A stretch of 64,000 bases of DNA. Origin: Aulostomus chinensis. Taxonomy: Eukaryota > Chordata > Actinopteri > Syngnathiformes > Aulostomidae. A program made the position numbers and the translations under genes. Below are positions 28,601-43,009 of this stretch, in pieces. A model generated the notes under the pieces. It was not told where the DNA came from. It was given only the letters and a program-made list of their open reading frames with translations, and searched no databases. How positions within the stretch are numbered: position 1 is the first letter of the stretch; every line of letters starts with the position of its first letter. The stretch lies in assembly GCA_037954235.1 (NCBI GenBank), contig JBBMOA010000006.1:21730041-21794040 (forward strand), read 5' to 3'.

Positions 28601-31600
28601 TTTCATTAATTCTAACTACAGAGGGTAAGTATTAGATAGTGTCTTATTATCATTATTATCATTATACATTTTACTTTATACATGCTATAAAAATATTATT
28701 TATATCATTTATTTAAATATCAATGTGATAAAGTAGGGGAGGCATGGCTCAGTGGTAGAGTGGCTGTCTAGCAACCGAAGGATCATTGGTTCATTCCTCA
28801 TTTCCTCCGGTGACCATGTCCAAGTATTCTTGAGCAAGACACTGAGCCCCTAATTGCTCCTGATGGTCCTGCAATGGCCATGTCGCCAAATGTCAGCTGG
28901 GATAGGCTCCAGAACACCCCCCCCCCCCCCCCCCGCATGTCAGTGGTATAGCTAATGGATGGATGGATGGATGTGATAAAATCTTTAATGGCAAAACAAC
29001 TCGCCTCAGAATAAGTGAACATACAGTAAAAGCTCCAAAAGACACAAAGATGAGAACTATCCTTTGACCTGTCATTTTAATGATCATTTATTCAGGTTTC
29101 AGGGCACTGAGCAGATAACTTTTCACAGAAGTAAAGGTTTTTAGAGGAACTTATGCCAGAGAGAGCTTTTTTGGATCCACATCACACACACTTTTGAGTC
29201 TGTGATGATAGTGTATATAATGATGGCATTAGCCTGATGTTTTACATAGCATTTACCTCTCCTGTTGCATATTTTCATTTATTGTAAAAAGTGTATATTC
29301 CATATGTTAGTGCTTTTTCACTATCTCTTTAGATATTTTGTCTGTAATAGTTGTCAACTACACTAGACTGAGAACTACATTTCCCATGATGTTTGGTCAC
29401 ACAGATCCAGCTGATAAAATATGTTCTGCATTTGGGCTGATCAAGTGATGCGCCAGTAACCACTGCACTCAAGCAACCTCTTGCTGCCTTGAAGAGGGTC
29501 ACTGACAGGAAGCTTGAATCAAAGAGATCTTTTTGCATAGACTTAAGTGTGTGGATGATTTTTTTCTGATGTTATTTGCTTTATAGTTTCAGAACTTCAT
29601 CTAAGCCTCTATATCGAGTGAGCAGTGTTTGTTCCCATAAGGCTGGATGAAAGAAACAAGAAAGGTCAGTGGCTTGTCATCATGAATCATGGCAACAACC
29701 ATGAGGAAGAGCAAGAAGGTGGATCATGCACCAGTGAGCACAAGTGTCACTGCAGTATACATGTGTTTATAGCAGTTGGACTGATGACATCACACTGCAA
29801 CAACATGATTGTGTTAGTCCCAATATTTGAAAATGGAAGTTTGAAGGAGATTTGATTTTTTTTTTTCATTTAAGCTCTGTCGTGGATTTGGCTGCATCGT
29901 GATAACAGCATGACGACACGATTCATATGTTTGTGGTTGAGGGTGTGTGGTGATGCCATGACATGTCCAGTGCATCTGATGCTTCATGTACACTGCAGCA
30001 ATTTTATACACTGAAATTCCATGAAAACTAAAACGGTACTTGGTGATTACCGTGACAGTAGACAACATTATTAAAAAGTATTGAAGATCTGTTCTGTAGT
30101 TCTTTAATATGATTATGATGAGCTCAGCACCCTCCTCTTCTCTGGTAGTAACAACAAGTGGTGGAGCAGGCTTTCAGTAACATCTAGATGTTTACCACAT
30201 CATTTCATATTCCACAGTTTTATAGAACAATGTTCTAACATATTTCATATGCATGTGCGAAACACTTTTGGATATATATTTTGCCAGTTTCCCTCATCTC
30301 CAAATTGTTTCATGCATGGGTCAGCGTTTCCATGGATGACAGCACATTTTGCCATCAAGTTTTTTTTCTTATAAATCCAAAAGTTTGCTTAGACAGTGGT
30401 GTATGCCTTCTTCAGCGCATACATACAGAACAACTGTTTATTTTACACAACATTTATAAATGAGGCCCCTGGTGTTTTTTACTCACTTAATGATAACTTT
30501 TCCATCGTGGAAAGTTTTGCAGTAGGAACAAGTTTTTATTGTTGTAGTCTATTAGAGTGAGTAGCAGAATGGCACTAAGGCCATGCAGAGGACAGAAGAC
30601 AATGAGTTTAGAGCAGAAAGATGATAAGTGGGCTGATGGATAATAAGTGAGACTGTTAGCTTCAGTCTTCCCCAAGCAGCTCTTTTATCTATACACTCAA
30701 TAAGGCTGAATTTTTAGACTGCCTCTGGTTCTGGAGAAAAAAATATGTTGATGTGGTGAATAACAATTTGGATGGGATTTTGATGTATGGTAGCACATTT
30801 TTACTAGAGTGGTGCTTTGGTTTGAATTGTTTCTTGATATGTCTTTATTTTATTATAGAGTAGTAGCAGTAGATTGTTTTCACAAAGCTGATAGTAATAT
30901 GTATTTATATCCAAAAGAGATTTTTTTTTCCCTCTTTTATCATCTGAGATTTAGACCAAGACGTGAGATCAAACACAAGCAGGTAGTATACTTCTAGGAC
31001 TCTTATGAGAGAGTGACTGGCTTAGATCTTTAAAATGTTGGAAATAAAGGACATGTCCCACTGTGACTGTTGTGGCCTCCACACTGAAGCCCTAGCATTA
31101 TACCTTACTCTTGCCTGATACATTTGGTGTTGTTGGAAGGATTTTCAAAAGAATGGTCAATGTGTGGCGCATGTATTTATTTTTTAGCATTTTGGTCATT
31201 GGTGATTGATTACATGTTACATGGCAGTCACAACAGAATACTGAGGACATCCTCAAGCTTGGGCTGATTCCCCACACTGAGGCGCAAAGGAGCACAGCAA
31301 CCTGTCTTTTACCCATTGTTTTTGAAGAGGTGGTTCCAATATGAGTGAGGCTGAGGCTTAAGCAGTCCTGCAAGAGTAGCTCAGAGCACTACAAGCTGAA
31401 AAAGGAACTCTTAAAACATGCTGCCAGTCACACCTATGTTACTGCTCCCAGAGCTGACAGAACTATTTATATGCACTGGGAAAGAAGGTGCCCCCAATTT
31501 TATGACAATCAGGACTCATCTAACAGCGTTAGCTTGGAGCACTGGATCAAGCAAGCTGACGCTTGTCTTCAGAGATGCCATTTCTCAAATAGAGAAAAGG

Positions 31601-34600
31601 ATATTTTCCTCTTTGATCATCTAGGAGGTAAACCAAGAAGTGAGAATGAGCATGGACCACACAGATGCAGTTCCGAACTCAAACAGTGCTGAGGAGCCAG
31701 TTAGTGGGAAAGGTGCAGGACAGACTGCTCCAGCCAGAGGTGGTGAGAGGTAAATCCACATGTTGCTGATCAAAATTCAAAAGGAGGCGATCAGATGGGG
31801 AGAGGATTTTGACAGTGGGAATAATTTTCTTCAACCCAATGCAATGCTAGACAATCACAACCATCAGATCAATGGGTGGGCCAAAACAGTCTCCAAAGCT
31901 CCTGGCCATCACACAATTAATCAAACTCAAATCTCCTTTTCACACAACAGTTTCAGTCCCTGCAGGCAATGTTTGAGCAGACCAAAGTCAAACTGACAAA
32001 GGAATGAAAATGTTTAGTATTAATAAACCAGGTTATATCGCTTGATACTTTCTTCAGCCCATGCCCGGCAAGTTTGAAACAAGGCCCAAACCAAGAAACC
32101 AGGCAATGCAAGCAGAGTACCTAAAGACGGAGCCAAACTTTGTCTATTATCAGATAAGGGAACTAGCTAACTCTGCTACTAATCCAGTCTACCAGAATTC
32201 TTTTAAGTGGTCAGTGGGCCGATGCACAGTCGTGCAGCTGGTGATGAATTTGAATCATGTCCCTTCATTATTGGACACTGGCTCAAATTTAACCACCCTG
32301 ACAGAGAGCTCTTCTCATGGTGCATGTCAATCTAAATCAGTCTAAAATCAGCCTCTCTACTGGAAACGGGCTTGCCATCACATACTGGTGGTATGGTGGT
32401 GCAGTGGTTAGCACTGTCACCTCACAGCAAGAAGGTTCCTGATTCAAGTCCTGGCTTGAGCATAGGATCTTTCTGTGTGGAATTTACATGTTCTCCCGGT
32501 GCCTGCGTGGGTTCTCTCTGGCTTCCTCCAACAGTTGCCTTGGCTGTGAGTATGAATGGCGCCTGTCTATATGTGTTGACCCTGCAATGGACTGGCAACC
32601 CATCCAGGGTGCACCCCACCTCTCGCTCGAAGGCTGCTGGGATATAGGCTCCATCTCTCGCTTCAGACCCGTAACAGGATAAGTGGTAGAAATGGATGGG
32701 TGATTAATCTTTATTAATTCTGCTCCCCTACTTTTGGCCTCTGCAATGCTTCCCGTACATTTCAGAGACTAACAGAATGGATATTTAGAGATCATAGTTT
32801 TCAGTCTCTGCTTCTGCACTTGGATCACTTGATCATTTTCTCAACCTCTGTTGAACAGCATTTGCAGACACTGAAAATGGTGTTGCAGCATCTGTAAAAT
32901 GAGGACTTGAAGGCCAAGTTGAACAAGTGTCACTTTTTCAAAGATCATATCAAGTATCTGGGCCATGCCGTATCTATAGAGCAGGTGGCCTGGATAAGAT
33001 CGCTGCGATGGCTCTATGGAAATGCCCTGAGAATGTGAAGGAACTAAGATCATTCCTTGTTTTTTTTTTCCTCTGTCCTTTTCTATGTGTCATATATAAA
33101 TCATACTCATATGTGTTACTAACTTATCTTCTTCTCTGGAGCCTTCGGGCTCCCTGAATCTCAGATCCCAGGTGGAGGAGGCTATAGACCTGAAGAGGCT
33201 CAAGCTGCCACCCGTAGCACCACCTGCTCACATCCCCGTCTGTCCATCAGTCTCTTCCCTTTCAATCTCTCATTATCTCTGTCCCACTCTTTCCTTCTTT
33301 ATATCTGTCTTCCTTCATTATCTGTTTTTGTCTCTGCTCTCTTCCCCCCAAGCCAGTCAGAGCAGGAGGCCGTCCCCATTGAGTCTGGATCTGCTCGACG
33401 TTCCTGCCTGTTAAAAGGAAGTTTTTCGTCATCACTGTTGCAGGATGTGCTTGTTCATGGAGAATTGTTGCGCATAAATTCATTGAAGGCATGTGGTACT
33501 AGACCTGCTCTACTTGTAAAGTGTCATGAGATTACTTTTGTTGTGATTTGGCGCTATACAAGTAAAATTGACTTGACTTGACTTTTTGTTAGTTATTATT
33601 GACTGTTTTTTGTTTTTTTTTATCCTGGGTTTTCCCAAATTGCCTCCCCATTAAACTCCTTGGCAACAAAACTGACTAGCAAGAACAAGAGACCCAAAAG
33701 CTCAATTGAACCCCACTGGACAGAGGTATGTGACACAGCCTTTCACACACTACAAACACAAAATCACAACAGCCCCAGTGTTGGCCTGTGCTGATTTTAA
33801 GAGACCTCTTACCTTGGACATAGATGCAAGTCATTATTTGTTGGGAGCAATTTTGTCACACGAGAGGGGGGGGGGGGGGAGGTAAAATGTGACTAATTGC
33901 CTTTGACAGCAAGAGCCTGAGGAAAACTGAGAGAATATGAATATGATGTAATATGAATGTTACAGTTCCATGAAACTTGAATTCTTGGCACTTTGGTAGG
34001 CTGTTGCAGAAAAGGTCAGGAAGATTTTGCAGAGTGTAAAATGCACAGTTTACACTGATAAAAGTCCTCTCAACCACCTGAAAAGTGCCAAATTGGAGCA
34101 GTTTAACAAAGGTGGGTCTCAGAACTGGCAAATTCCAACCTACACATCAAATACAAGCCAGGACGACTCAACACATATGCTGATGCTTAATCCAGGCAAA
34201 ATGTAAATCTGGTGTAGATGGTAGCTCAGTTTCCTATATCTACACTTTCAGAGGAACTGAGATGTGCAGTGAAAAGCACAATGTTTCACTGGCTATAATG
34301 ATGTCCCCCGAGGAAGTTGAAACTGATCTTTCTGTATTGCAGGCATAGGACTCTCTGATCTAGACATTTACTTCCTTTTGGGACAGACATTGACAACTAA
34401 ATAAGGAGGAAAGAAAGATGGCATCATCCATGGTCCTGTAGTTCCTGAAACAATGGGATCATGTAATGGAAAAAGAAAGGTGAATATACACCATTGGCTT
34501 AGCATCGGATACATCAGTCCAAGTTATGTCCAGCTGCAAGTAAGCAGATGGCTCAACAGTTGGCCAGGCCTCCTTGTAGATATATTGTACAATAATGATT

Positions 34601-37600
34601 ACAATACCCCTTAAACGGCCACCTGTCTCAGCAGAGACTTGAAGCTGACATGGTGGAGCAGGGCAACCTTACCCCATCAGGCATGGGAATAAATATATAG
34701 CCAGATGTCATGGATAGGACTAGTGCAGAGCAGGCGGGATTAAGGTATTCCCAAAAGACTACAGCTGGACAGAATACAAATCCCCATCACCTCCCCAGAT
34801 CAACCAGCCAACAAGTCATAGGTCCTGATTTTGAGGTCCATCGACAGGACTTTGATTCAATTTCTGAAGACAGCTAGGGGCCTCCAGGGCCATGCAGAAG
34901 CCAGGCGCCAATCTGTTTGGAGCAGAAAGGTGCTAAATTGGCTGATGAACAACAGGTGAGACTGATGGTTTCAGTGTTCCCCAGGCAGCTTCTTGGTCTG
35001 CACACTCCAAGCTGACTGCTTTTGAACTGCTTAGGTAATGAAGAAAGTTTAAGTAGTGGATGTTGGCAAGAACAGAGGTGGAGCACTGACTGATGTTTAT
35101 TTTACTCTTTTGGCATCAATTTTTGTATAGTACAGTCTTAATATTCTTAATAAATTTAATCAGGTGCTTATCAGTTGCTGGGAGTTCACTCATTTTGTTC
35201 ACATATGATTTTGATTTGTGATGGTAAATTTTTTTGTTAGTGTGGTGCTTTATTTTGATTTTTGTCTCAGTTTGTTTTTTATGTAATAATGAGTTTCAAA
35301 AGATTTTTTTAAAACTTCAGACTGTTGCTTGGAGTTATACAAGATAACGAACCATAAAATTGTAGACATAGGAGTGTGTGTCAAGCAGAAATTGTACTAT
35401 GCTGGACACAGCCTGGGAAGTAGTGTGTCTGCCCGCTGATTTAGGAGGAGTGATTACCACCTAAAATCACTGGGCGGGATTGATGAGATTGAGGTGCCAA
35501 ATAGTGCTGTAGGGGCAGGGGGCAGTGTTACTCACAAAAGCAATGACTATGAGGACAAAGGAATAGGATCTCCTGTCAGTGGTGGAAATTCCTACACCTC
35601 AAGAGGGCTGTATTGGTTCAAGAACTGAAGTTCACAGGGTGTAGAAAGAGAAGAGTGTGGGTGACTTCGTGTCTTGCTATTCCTATGAACTGTAGTCAAG
35701 GGATCCTGGAAAGAACACATCTGTATTTTTAATGGTAGGCTGCAAGTTTTTTTTTTTTTTTTAAAGATTGTTTTTGGCCTTTTTATCAGATAGTTTATAG
35801 TGAAGAAATGATAGGAAAGGGGGGATGCGAAGCAAAATGTAAGTCATTTCAGAGATATTGTGTTCATGTTAGATCCATCCATCCATCCATTTTCTTCCGC
35901 TTATTTCTGTTAAAGGTCGCGGGGGGGCTGGAGCTTATCCCAGCGACTAAGGGCGAGAGGCGGGGTTCACCCTGGACAGGTCGCCAGTCCATCGCAGGGC
36001 CAACATACATAGACAGACAACCATTCACACTCACATTCATACCTATGGTCAATTTAGAGAATCCAGTCAGCCTAGTCCCCATTTGCATGTTTGCAATTTG
36101 GATGGTGGGAAGAAGCCGTAGTATCCGGAGAGAACCCACACAGGCACAGGGAGAACATGCAGACTCCGCACAGAAGATCCTGTGCCCGAGCTGGGACTCG
36201 AACCCGGAACCTTCTTGCTGTGAGGCGACAGTGCTAACCACCGCACCACCGTGCTGCCTTGTGTAAAATCATTTATGAAATGTATCTATTTATCTTATCA
36301 GTCCCTCCAGGTTTGCTGTGAAAGTGGGAGTTTTGCTGATTTTGCATTAGGCGACTGCTAAATTGTAATTTTCTGTCTAATACATCTGCAGCTTTAACCA
36401 GCACACGGAACTGTTTACATGCTCTACTACTTGATAAAATCTGCAAGCAATGTCTTTTCCCAAATGTGCTTTCATGAGTTAAGTCTGGCCATGTGAATGT
36501 ATGCATGTATGTGTCTTCATATTACCTCTCTGGTTACTGTTGGGATGGCTTTCCAGCAGGTTACTCTCAGGCTCTCTGGGTAGACTCCCCCCAACATACC
36601 AGTTGACATTTGGGTTCCAGCTGTTACTGTAGCCACACAGGTGATGCTCCTCAAAGTTACACTCTGGTGACCATACACAGTGTTTTTACAATCAAGCTAA
36701 ACATCATTCATTTCTAAATATTTTTAATTCATTAATATGATTTCACATCACACTATTCATCAAACAAAGCTCCAACAGACCTATGCAGTAACCAGGAACA
36801 ATGTGAATTTCAAAGATGGCCACGCTGTTCCCTGAGCCACTTTCCGGTTGACCTTCAAGCAAAATCTGTGGAAAAAAAAGGGCTTCTTTCATTATATGTT
36901 ATAAACAATTAATTTACTGCACACATTTTAGTCAAAATATGTGGTCAGTGTCTCCATTATACTTAGAGAAATATTTGCACACAATATGTCACTATCATGT
37001 ATAAATGTCCCTCTTCTGCCTCTCTTTTTCAGTGAAGTACATCATTTTACACACATTTTCAAAACTGCTCAAGTGACTGGAATAGTGTCAAGTCAAGGCT
37101 GAAACGATCAGAGCCAGAACAAGAAGCTCTGATAGAGACCACACATACACACAAAGAGTAGGTAAACAAACATGTACTGTATATTTATATTTTTTATACA
37201 TAAAATTTCTAGTCTGTAATACAAGAAGAGAGGGCCACAGCAGGTGTGTCAAGTGCTTTGTGTTACATGGTGCGGTAGTTGTAGTGCAGCAACAAATGAG
37301 CATGCCGATAACCATAAATCCTTATCCACCAGCAGGCCAAATGTTTTTGTATCAGCCTGTGGGTGCTGAATTTGACAATGTGAGTTACAATGACCCTTAA
37401 ACAAATGAATGGTAGAACAAATGGTTGATCTTTGTCACAAAATATTAGGTCCGGGTGACATTAAAGTAAATAACACATTAAAATGTTTTTATAACATACA
37501 ATCCTCCACCATTGATAAGCAAATGTACATTATGTGTTAAAAGTGTACATTGAAACCTCTACTGCTGTAACCTTACAATCCAATCAGTGTTATTACTGTA

Positions 37601-40600
37601 CATCACCACATGTAATAACTTTGAAATTAAAGGGCCACTAAATCTGAAACTTTTTGTTTGTTGTTGCAAAAATAGGGATGTAAATATGTCTGTTCACAGA
37701 CAGACAGCCCTCCAGACAACACTTTAGAGCTAATTCTGGTTCTGTAGCAATGCTTGAGTAACAAAAGTGTTACTGGCCCTTAAATAGCTGTCAGGCAATT
37801 ACCTACAGTGCTAACGTGGTCTACTTTTGTTATCTCATCATAAGTCAGCACAACATGGTTTTGAACAAATTTCTAAATGTACATGTTTTACTATTTACTT
37901 ACAGAATTATATAAAAAGGTAGTACTTTGGTGAATAATATGGAAACTGGTTAAACTTAGAACGATACTTAGATGACATAATGGCTCCTTCATAACAACTG
38001 TGGGCCCAAGCCTCAAACTCACTCTGTACTTAGGGAGGGTTAGTTTTTTTAAATTTAGATTAGTGAGCAAAATTGTATTTTAACAGCACGTTTCATTCCA
38101 TAGCGAAGCACAACCTGCTTTAAAGAAAGGCAGGGAACATTAATGGCGTACAGTCAGAAGAGATCCTTGGATATGATCAAAAGCTCCAGGACTATTAAAA
38201 AGACCTTGAGGTTATTTATCAGTTACATAAACTCAAAAATAAACTACAAAGCTACATTTCAAGCCAACATGGAGGAATCAAGTTTTGGAAACATGCATAC
38301 TCGTGGGAACAAAAAGTTTAAAACGAGAAAAAAAATTGTAAATAACCATGGCAAACTGCATAAATAACCACACAACATGGAAATGCAAATATTTATAAAT
38401 ATCAAATATTTAATGAGTACATGTTTCATAACATTTTTTTCTAATAACATAAAATCAGGTTGTCATGTATCATTTTTTTCAAAATGTTTGTTTTATCTAT
38501 GACTATTCTATTTCTACGTCTATCTATAATTTATATAAAGTTCCCAAAATAGCTGTGTAAATTGTCATCATTGTTAATTTATGCACATATTGGCTTCTCT
38601 CATTATTTAGCAATAAGACCTACTTTTGTCATCTTTACAAAGTGGGTTTTTGTTAAAGTTGTGAAAGTTCTGGAAAACAAGTTATGTTCAAGGTCATGTT
38701 GGGCAAGTATTCATTCAGTATAATGGACTTTCAATAAAACCATGAATTTCCCCAGACATCCATCCATCATCCATCCATCCATTTTTTTTCCACTTCATTG
38801 CTTCATGCAAACGTAGTGTTGCATCAGAACAACTGTTCATATAAATTACATATTACACCAAACAGAACAAGTGTTAACTTGAAATACAGCATTCTGCTTG
38901 TTCGCTACCTTTGACCACCAAAATTTGTAAAGGTCATCCTTGAGTCAAAGTGTATATTCATACCATAACTCAAGGCATTTCAGAGACATTGTGTTCATGT
39001 TAGATCCAGCCATCCATCCATTTCCATCCACTTATTCTGTTAAGGGTCACGGGGGGCTGGAGCCTATCCCAGCAGCTTTCGGGCGAGAGGCAAGGTTCAC
39101 CCTGGACAGGTCGCCAGTCCATTGCAGGGCCAACACATATAGACAGACAACCATTGGCTCTCACATTCATACCTACGGTCAATTTAGAGTATCCAATTAG
39201 TCTAGTCCCCAATTGACTGTCTTTGGACTGTGGGAAGAAGCCAGAGTACCCGGAGAGAACCCATGCAGGCACAGGGAGAACATGCCAACTCCACACAGAA
39301 AGATGCAGTGCCCGAGCCGGAACTCATACCCGGAACCTTCTTGCTGTGAGGCGACAGTTCTAACCACTGCACCACCGTACTGCCTTTCCTCGAGACATGG
39401 AAAATATCTCACAGTAAAGTAAAATTAAGGTTGTTTTTTTTTGTTTTTTTTTATTCCATCCATCCATTTTGTTCTGCTTATCGTGTTAAGGTTCGCGGGG
39501 GGGGGGGGCTGGAGCCTATCCCAGCAGCATTCGGTCGAGAGGCGGGGTACACCCTGGTCGCCAGTCCATCGTAGGACCAGCACATATAGACAGACAACCA
39601 TTCACACTCACAGTCATACCTACGGTCAATTTAGAGTATCAATCAGCCTAGTCCCCAGTTACATGTCTTTGGTTTGTGGGAGGAAGCCGGAGTACCTGGA
39701 GCGAACCCACGCAGGAACAGGGAGAACATGCAAACTCCACACAGAAAAATCCAGTGCCAGTGCATCATAATAATTAGGAACAAGTACTTCACGTTACCAT
39801 TGTTTGTAATGCACAGTTTTGCAATGAACTGCACCAGGTCTCTAACTGAATGCTGGCTTCATTCAACTGTATGATTTTAAGAGTTGTTCATACCTGGTAG
39901 GGAATGGTGGTGTTGGGCAGGTCCACACTAGCAATGAGCCAGCTGTCAGAGGATTTGTTGGCGGTCCAAAGCTGATAGTCAAAGTTATCACTCTGTGGTC
40001 TGATGTGGAACAGCAGGGAGCCTTGTCCAGTTATTTGGTACACCAGTCTCACACAGCTCCAGTCCTGCTGGTCCAAAACCGGACTAACAAGAACTGCTTT
40101 ATCCTGGTCTTGTAAGAAGGCTGATTCCACTGTTATCAAATGCCCTACAACAAAATGAAGATATACCACATTTATGTACAGTACATGGGAAAAGGAACTG
40201 AAAAGGATTTGGCAGAGGTGTGTTGGGATGTGTTCTTAGGGTGAATTCTTCAGCATCATCATGTGCCCAAATCAGTCTGATCAAGATTCCAACTAAGTGG
40301 CGCACAGAGCCCAATTCTGAAAATCTAGACTGCAACGTTCAGATCCCAAGAACAAATGATGTTGAACTTCTTGCACATTTTCTTGGCTTGTCTAAAGCTG
40401 TTTGCATACTTGATACACTTTCAGGGGTGATTATTTTTGGGGTACCAATCGTAACTCTTTTCACACTCTTAACCACGTATTGTGTCTAGCTGAAGGATGT
40501 GATGTCCTTTTTGCCCCGAGGACAGATTCACTTAGTTCTAGCAAGCTCCTTGTAAAAAGGGGCAGCTTCTGTGGGAAGTTTGAACAGCCTTTCTGTTCTT

Positions 40601-42948
40601 CTTTGTGAGAGACCATGTGTTGCTGCTTGGTGCTGAGGTGGGTTTTCTCTGGGGGGGTTTGCCCCCTGCTGCATCCCCATGACCAAAGTTAAATAAGCTT
40701 AAACAGAGGACTTTTCTGTCTTTGATTTTACTCAAAGATGTGTGTTTTGTTCTTGTGTTTCCTCCCGTTTTTGTTTTTCTTACTGCACTTACACATTACT
40801 TCTTTTATGTTTTTTTTATGTATGTATGTATGTATACATGTATGTATTTATTTATGTATCTATTGCTCTTTCTTGTGTTATTTATTGTTGTTTTGCGAGA
40901 AGGAGTGAAGGGTTTGCAAGTGGGTAAGGGAATAAATGTAAATTGTAAATTGTATTTGTAAACTGTAAATTGTATTCAATGCAATGAAGATACATATACA
41001 TATAATATGTGCATTGTTTGCCAAACACATAATACATACAGTAAATGCTAACTTGTGAATGCTGAGACCCTGGAAAGGATTTATACAGTATATTTCCTTT
41101 GTGTCCGACTTGGCAAAAAGACTGTGTGTTTTTGCCACTTCACCCACATCTCAGAGAGCAAAGAGGCAGCTTATTGGATATAAACAGTGTTTAGTGAGAG
41201 CTGGTTTAAGTGCCCTGACTTCTAAATTGGGTCAGGGAGGGAAGGCAGGAGGATTTGCAGTTGTATCCGAGATCCCTTATTTGGTCAAATGAGCCTCAGA
41301 ATCATGTTAGTAGAAGTATATGAGGAACAAATTGCTCAAACAATGAGTCCTAGGGGAGCTGAGATGAACAATATGTAGTCATGACATAAACCTGCGCCTG
41401 AATGAAGCATACACTGCTGACTATGCATTTTTAGTCACTGAATTATTCAACCACGGACTGAATCTTATATTTACACATTTTAATCTGCAAACTGTATGTG
41501 TGTCTTGTGTTGTAGAAATCTGGAGGGTAGAATAAAATATTTTAAACATGATTGATACACAAAGATGTTTTTTTGCATGGTTATACAACATACAACAATA
41601 AATTGTTGAGGTGACAAAACATTCAGGCTTAATTGACTGTGAACAAATGTTCAGCTATATGTTTTTCATTGTGTATTTATGAATGAAGTCAATGGCTGCA
41701 AGAGCCCCTGACAGAAGCAATCTTCATATAGACTGAATTTTGTTATGTGTTATAGCTCAAATCTTCAAATTCAGTTACAATATTTTAATTATCAGATGAG
41801 GGTATGTGACCAAATACAGTACTTAGTGTCTCCCAGTGTCACCCAAATGAAAAACTAGGACATTCCTCCCACCCCCATGCACTCTCTGGGGCATGTTGTT
41901 AGTCCTCTGCTAATATTACGAATCAGTATTTTAGAGCAAATATTGTTGTTCAGTTAGAGTGTAAAACAATGTCCTGATTTGAAGTCTAATTAATACACAC
42001 AGGTAGAGTCAAAGTAATGGATGGGCCTTGGCACTTCATGCACCCTGTCCTTGTCAGAGACAGATCTTTTTTTCTAGAATTTGTAAAAAACAAAAAAACA
42101 ACAACCCTGAGACACTCCTCTGATATCCTCGATTACATATAAAAACATGTCACTGATTGTGCTTCATCTGTCTCCAGTAGTTTGTCTTGTCTTTCTCCCT
42201 TCTCTCATTTTTCCTGCAGATACTTCTGCCTTGAGAGGTGTAGAGTTTAGATCACTCCTCAAGAGTCTGGATGTTCTGTATTAGTAGAGTTTAAATAACT
42301 TAACTTTGTTATAAAGCAAGTCAACCTGTTTGCTTTATGAGAAAGAAATATGTATCTATGATACAGCACTAAGACTGTCTTAACGAACAGTTGTTACTTA
42401 ATTTAACTATTAATAAAGAGAGAAAATGGGTTGAACTTTACTTTTCAATAAGGTACAGGTGTATCTAAATAAAAAATTAATATATAGCACACTACTGACA
42501 TACTGTTCTATTGTTTTGAAAGACACCATTTTTTTTGTACTCTGTTTGACCTGTCATCAACTATGAAAATCAATCGGTCGCTGCATTACAAGTTTGACAG
42601 AAGAGCAGTTTGAGCTCAGTTCAGACTAGTTCAATAACTTTCTATTTCTCATGGTGGTTCTAGATAGCAGGGATTCTAGACATAGCTAGGACTCAACTCT
42701 TGTGTTTGTGAGATATGGATGGTCTTTCCTGTCAAGCAGATTTGGAAAAATATAAGCAAATTCACCACTTTTCTGTACCATTCCTACAAGTGTGTTTGGA
42801 GGTTCCAAAACTGTAAACATCAAAGAAAGGATTCTTTGTACCAGATTTAACTAACAGTAAATTTCCATCTGCAGTCCCTGAGCTGGTGACAAGCAACAAC
42901 ACAATACACAAATGGACCAACAGATCCCTACACAGGTCTATGCACACG

Positions 42949-43009
<61 letters not shown>

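Larger units (their letters stand above)
30560..35330 (+). mobile_element. Old Ty3/gypsy element with two diverged LTRs and nested insertions
   Basis: Related non-coding ends at 30575-30818 and 34887-35251 look like paired LTRs, about 70% alike by eye. Between them, in plus orientation and correct order, are gag (31360-31690), protease (about 32210-32330), reverse transcriptase (32815-33055) and RNase H (about 33700-34200), followed by an unreadable integrase-length stretch. A SINE (32387-32702) and a LINE tail (33110-33588) have inserted into pol. It lies antisense in MAMDC2 intron 4. Dead. Confidence 0.65.
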
